A model generated the notes under the pieces. That model had not been told where the DNA came from and made no database searches. It worked only from the letters and a program-made list of their open reading frames with translations. Below, piece by piece: positions 6,155 to 6,858 of a DNA stretch of 6,858 nt. The DNA is taken from positions 1 through 6,858 of the forward strand of contig DAOVKH010000096.1 of NCBI GenBank assembly GCA_030631875.1, read 5' to 3'. The stretch comes from Deltaproteobacteria bacterium (lineage in GTDB: Bacteria > Desulfobacterota > GWC2-55-46 > DRQE01). Within the stretch, counting starts at the first letter, position 1; every line of letters starts with the position of its first letter. Made by a program: the position numbers and the translations under genes.

Positions 6155-6858
6155 ATGAAACCCTCTGACTTCGATTACCCGTTACCTGAAGAATTGATTG
6201 CACGTTATCCGCTCGACGATAGGGCGGCCTCACGCATGATGGTCTTGAGTAAAGATAACCGTGAAGCCGATATAGCGCACAAGTACTTTAGAGACTTGCC
6301 GGATTACCTCCGCAAAGGCGATGTTGTTGTCTTAAATAATACGCGCGTCATGGATGCGCGCCTCATCGGCAGGAAGCCCACCGGAGGTGTCGTTGAGCTA
6401 CTTCTCGTAAGGCACTTGGACGAGCCTACGGCTTCACAGAATAAAGAACTCTGGCTCGCAATGAGCAGATCTTCAAAGCCTATGAAGGCGGGCGTTGAGA
6501 TATTCTTTGGAGTGAGCGGTGAGCTTAAGGCCGTATCAATAGAGAAGAGCTTGAACGATAGCGACGCAGGGCTTTGGATATTCGAGCTTACCGGCAAAGA
6601 CGTTTTGGTCTTGAGAGAGAGCCTTGGCGAGACGGCTCTTCCGCCATATCTTAGGCGCGCGGCCGAAGAGTCTGATAAGGTATCTTATCAGACGGTCTTC
6701 TCCAAAGGAGACGCAAAGGCCGTTGCCGCCCCAACGGCCGGGCTTCACTTTACCGATGAAACGATAGAGGCACTTAAGGCAAAGGGCGTCGTTGTCGAAG
6801 AGATTACCCTTCACACAGGGCCCGGGACGTTTCTGCCCGTACGTGTTGAAGATATCTC
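6155..6858 (+). CDS. queA: S-adenosylmethionine:tRNA ribosyltransferase-isomerase (3' partial)
   Basis: QueA moves the ribosyl part of SAM onto preQ1 at position 34 of queuosine tRNAs, forming epoxyqueuosine, in the cytoplasm. The frame runs open to the window end, giving 234 codons plus 2 bases; the family is about 340-350 residues, so roughly a third is missing downstream. Visible family marks: N-terminal SDFDYPLPEELIARYP (4-19), RAASRMMVL (23-31), VVVLNNTRVMDARL (57-70), LPPYLRR (162-168), YQTVF (178-182), AAPTAGLHFT (191-200) and LHTGPGTFLPVR (219-230). No frameshift or internal stop is seen. The ATG at 6155 is the natural start, 10 bp after the SpoIID-like stop. There is no clear Shine-Dalgarno in the gap (TAAGTTGATTTAA), so translation may depend on coupling to the gene before. 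tgt often lies beyond queA, but the window ends first. Confidence 0.96.
   Translation, partial: MKPSDFDYPLPEELIARYPLDDRAASRMMVLSKDNREADIAHKYFRDLPDYLRKGDVVVLNNTRVMDARLIGRKPTGGVVELLLVRHLDEPTASQNKELWLAMSRSSKPMKAGVEIFFGVSGELKAVSIEKSLNDSDAGLWIFELTGKDVLVLRESLGETALPPYLRRAAEESDKVSYQTVFSKGDAKAVAAPTAGLHFTDETIEALKAKGVVVEEITLHTGPGTFLPVRVEDI

Noticed and set aside
1..6858. CRISPR array, tRNA/rRNA, insertion sequence, phage or defence genes
   Set aside because: I saw no regularly spaced repeats, cloverleaf-like stretches, transposase or integrase motifs, or terminal inverted repeats. All larger open stretches are assigned to housekeeping-type families.

Overview
This is a compact, single-strand (+) stretch of ordinary bacterial chromosome carrying six genes. 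The first and last genes are cut by the window edges. Base composition looks like mid-40s to high-40s percent G+C by eye, with frequent ATA (Ile) and AGG (Arg) codons. The gene set suggests a Gram-negative, respiring, non-model bacterium of the deltaproteobacterial/Nitrospirota type: a radical SAM-DUF2344 fusion next to RNase G, a periplasmic diheme cytochrome c, a DUF2065 membrane protein, and a SpoIID-like lipoprotein beside queA. This taxonomic guess is inference from synteny and cannot be fixed from the window alone.

Left block (1-4683): the 3' 762 codons of a B12-binding-type radical SAM protein fused to a DUF2344 domain, then a 127-bp gap with possible competing RNA hairpins. An RNase G/E-family endoribonuclease (rng) follows, with all catalytic, 5'-sensor and zinc-link residues visible and an acidic plus Arg-Gly-rich insert inside its S1 domain. 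A diheme cytochrome c gene overlaps the rng stop codon by one base (TGATG). The radical SAM/DUF2344-rng pair is a recurrent bacterial neighbourhood that often continues into rplU-rpmA; here a cytochrome takes that place.

Gap 4684-4802 (119 bp) has no gene. It holds a short inverted repeat and a 10-bp tandem duplication running into the next ribosome binding site.

Right block (4803-6858): a 62-residue DUF2065 membrane protein, a SpoIID/LytB-domain lipoprotein (probable peptidoglycan lytic enzyme), and the first 234 codons of queA (queuosine biosynthesis). They are spaced 28 and 10 bp apart and are probably cotranscribed.

I see no mobile element, CRISPR array, tRNA/rRNA or clear defence system. 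The window reads as housekeeping DNA with a few unusual details: the RG-rich insert, the rng-cytochrome coupling, the rng leader, and a non-canonical first heme domain. I do not think it contains a convincing undescribed system.
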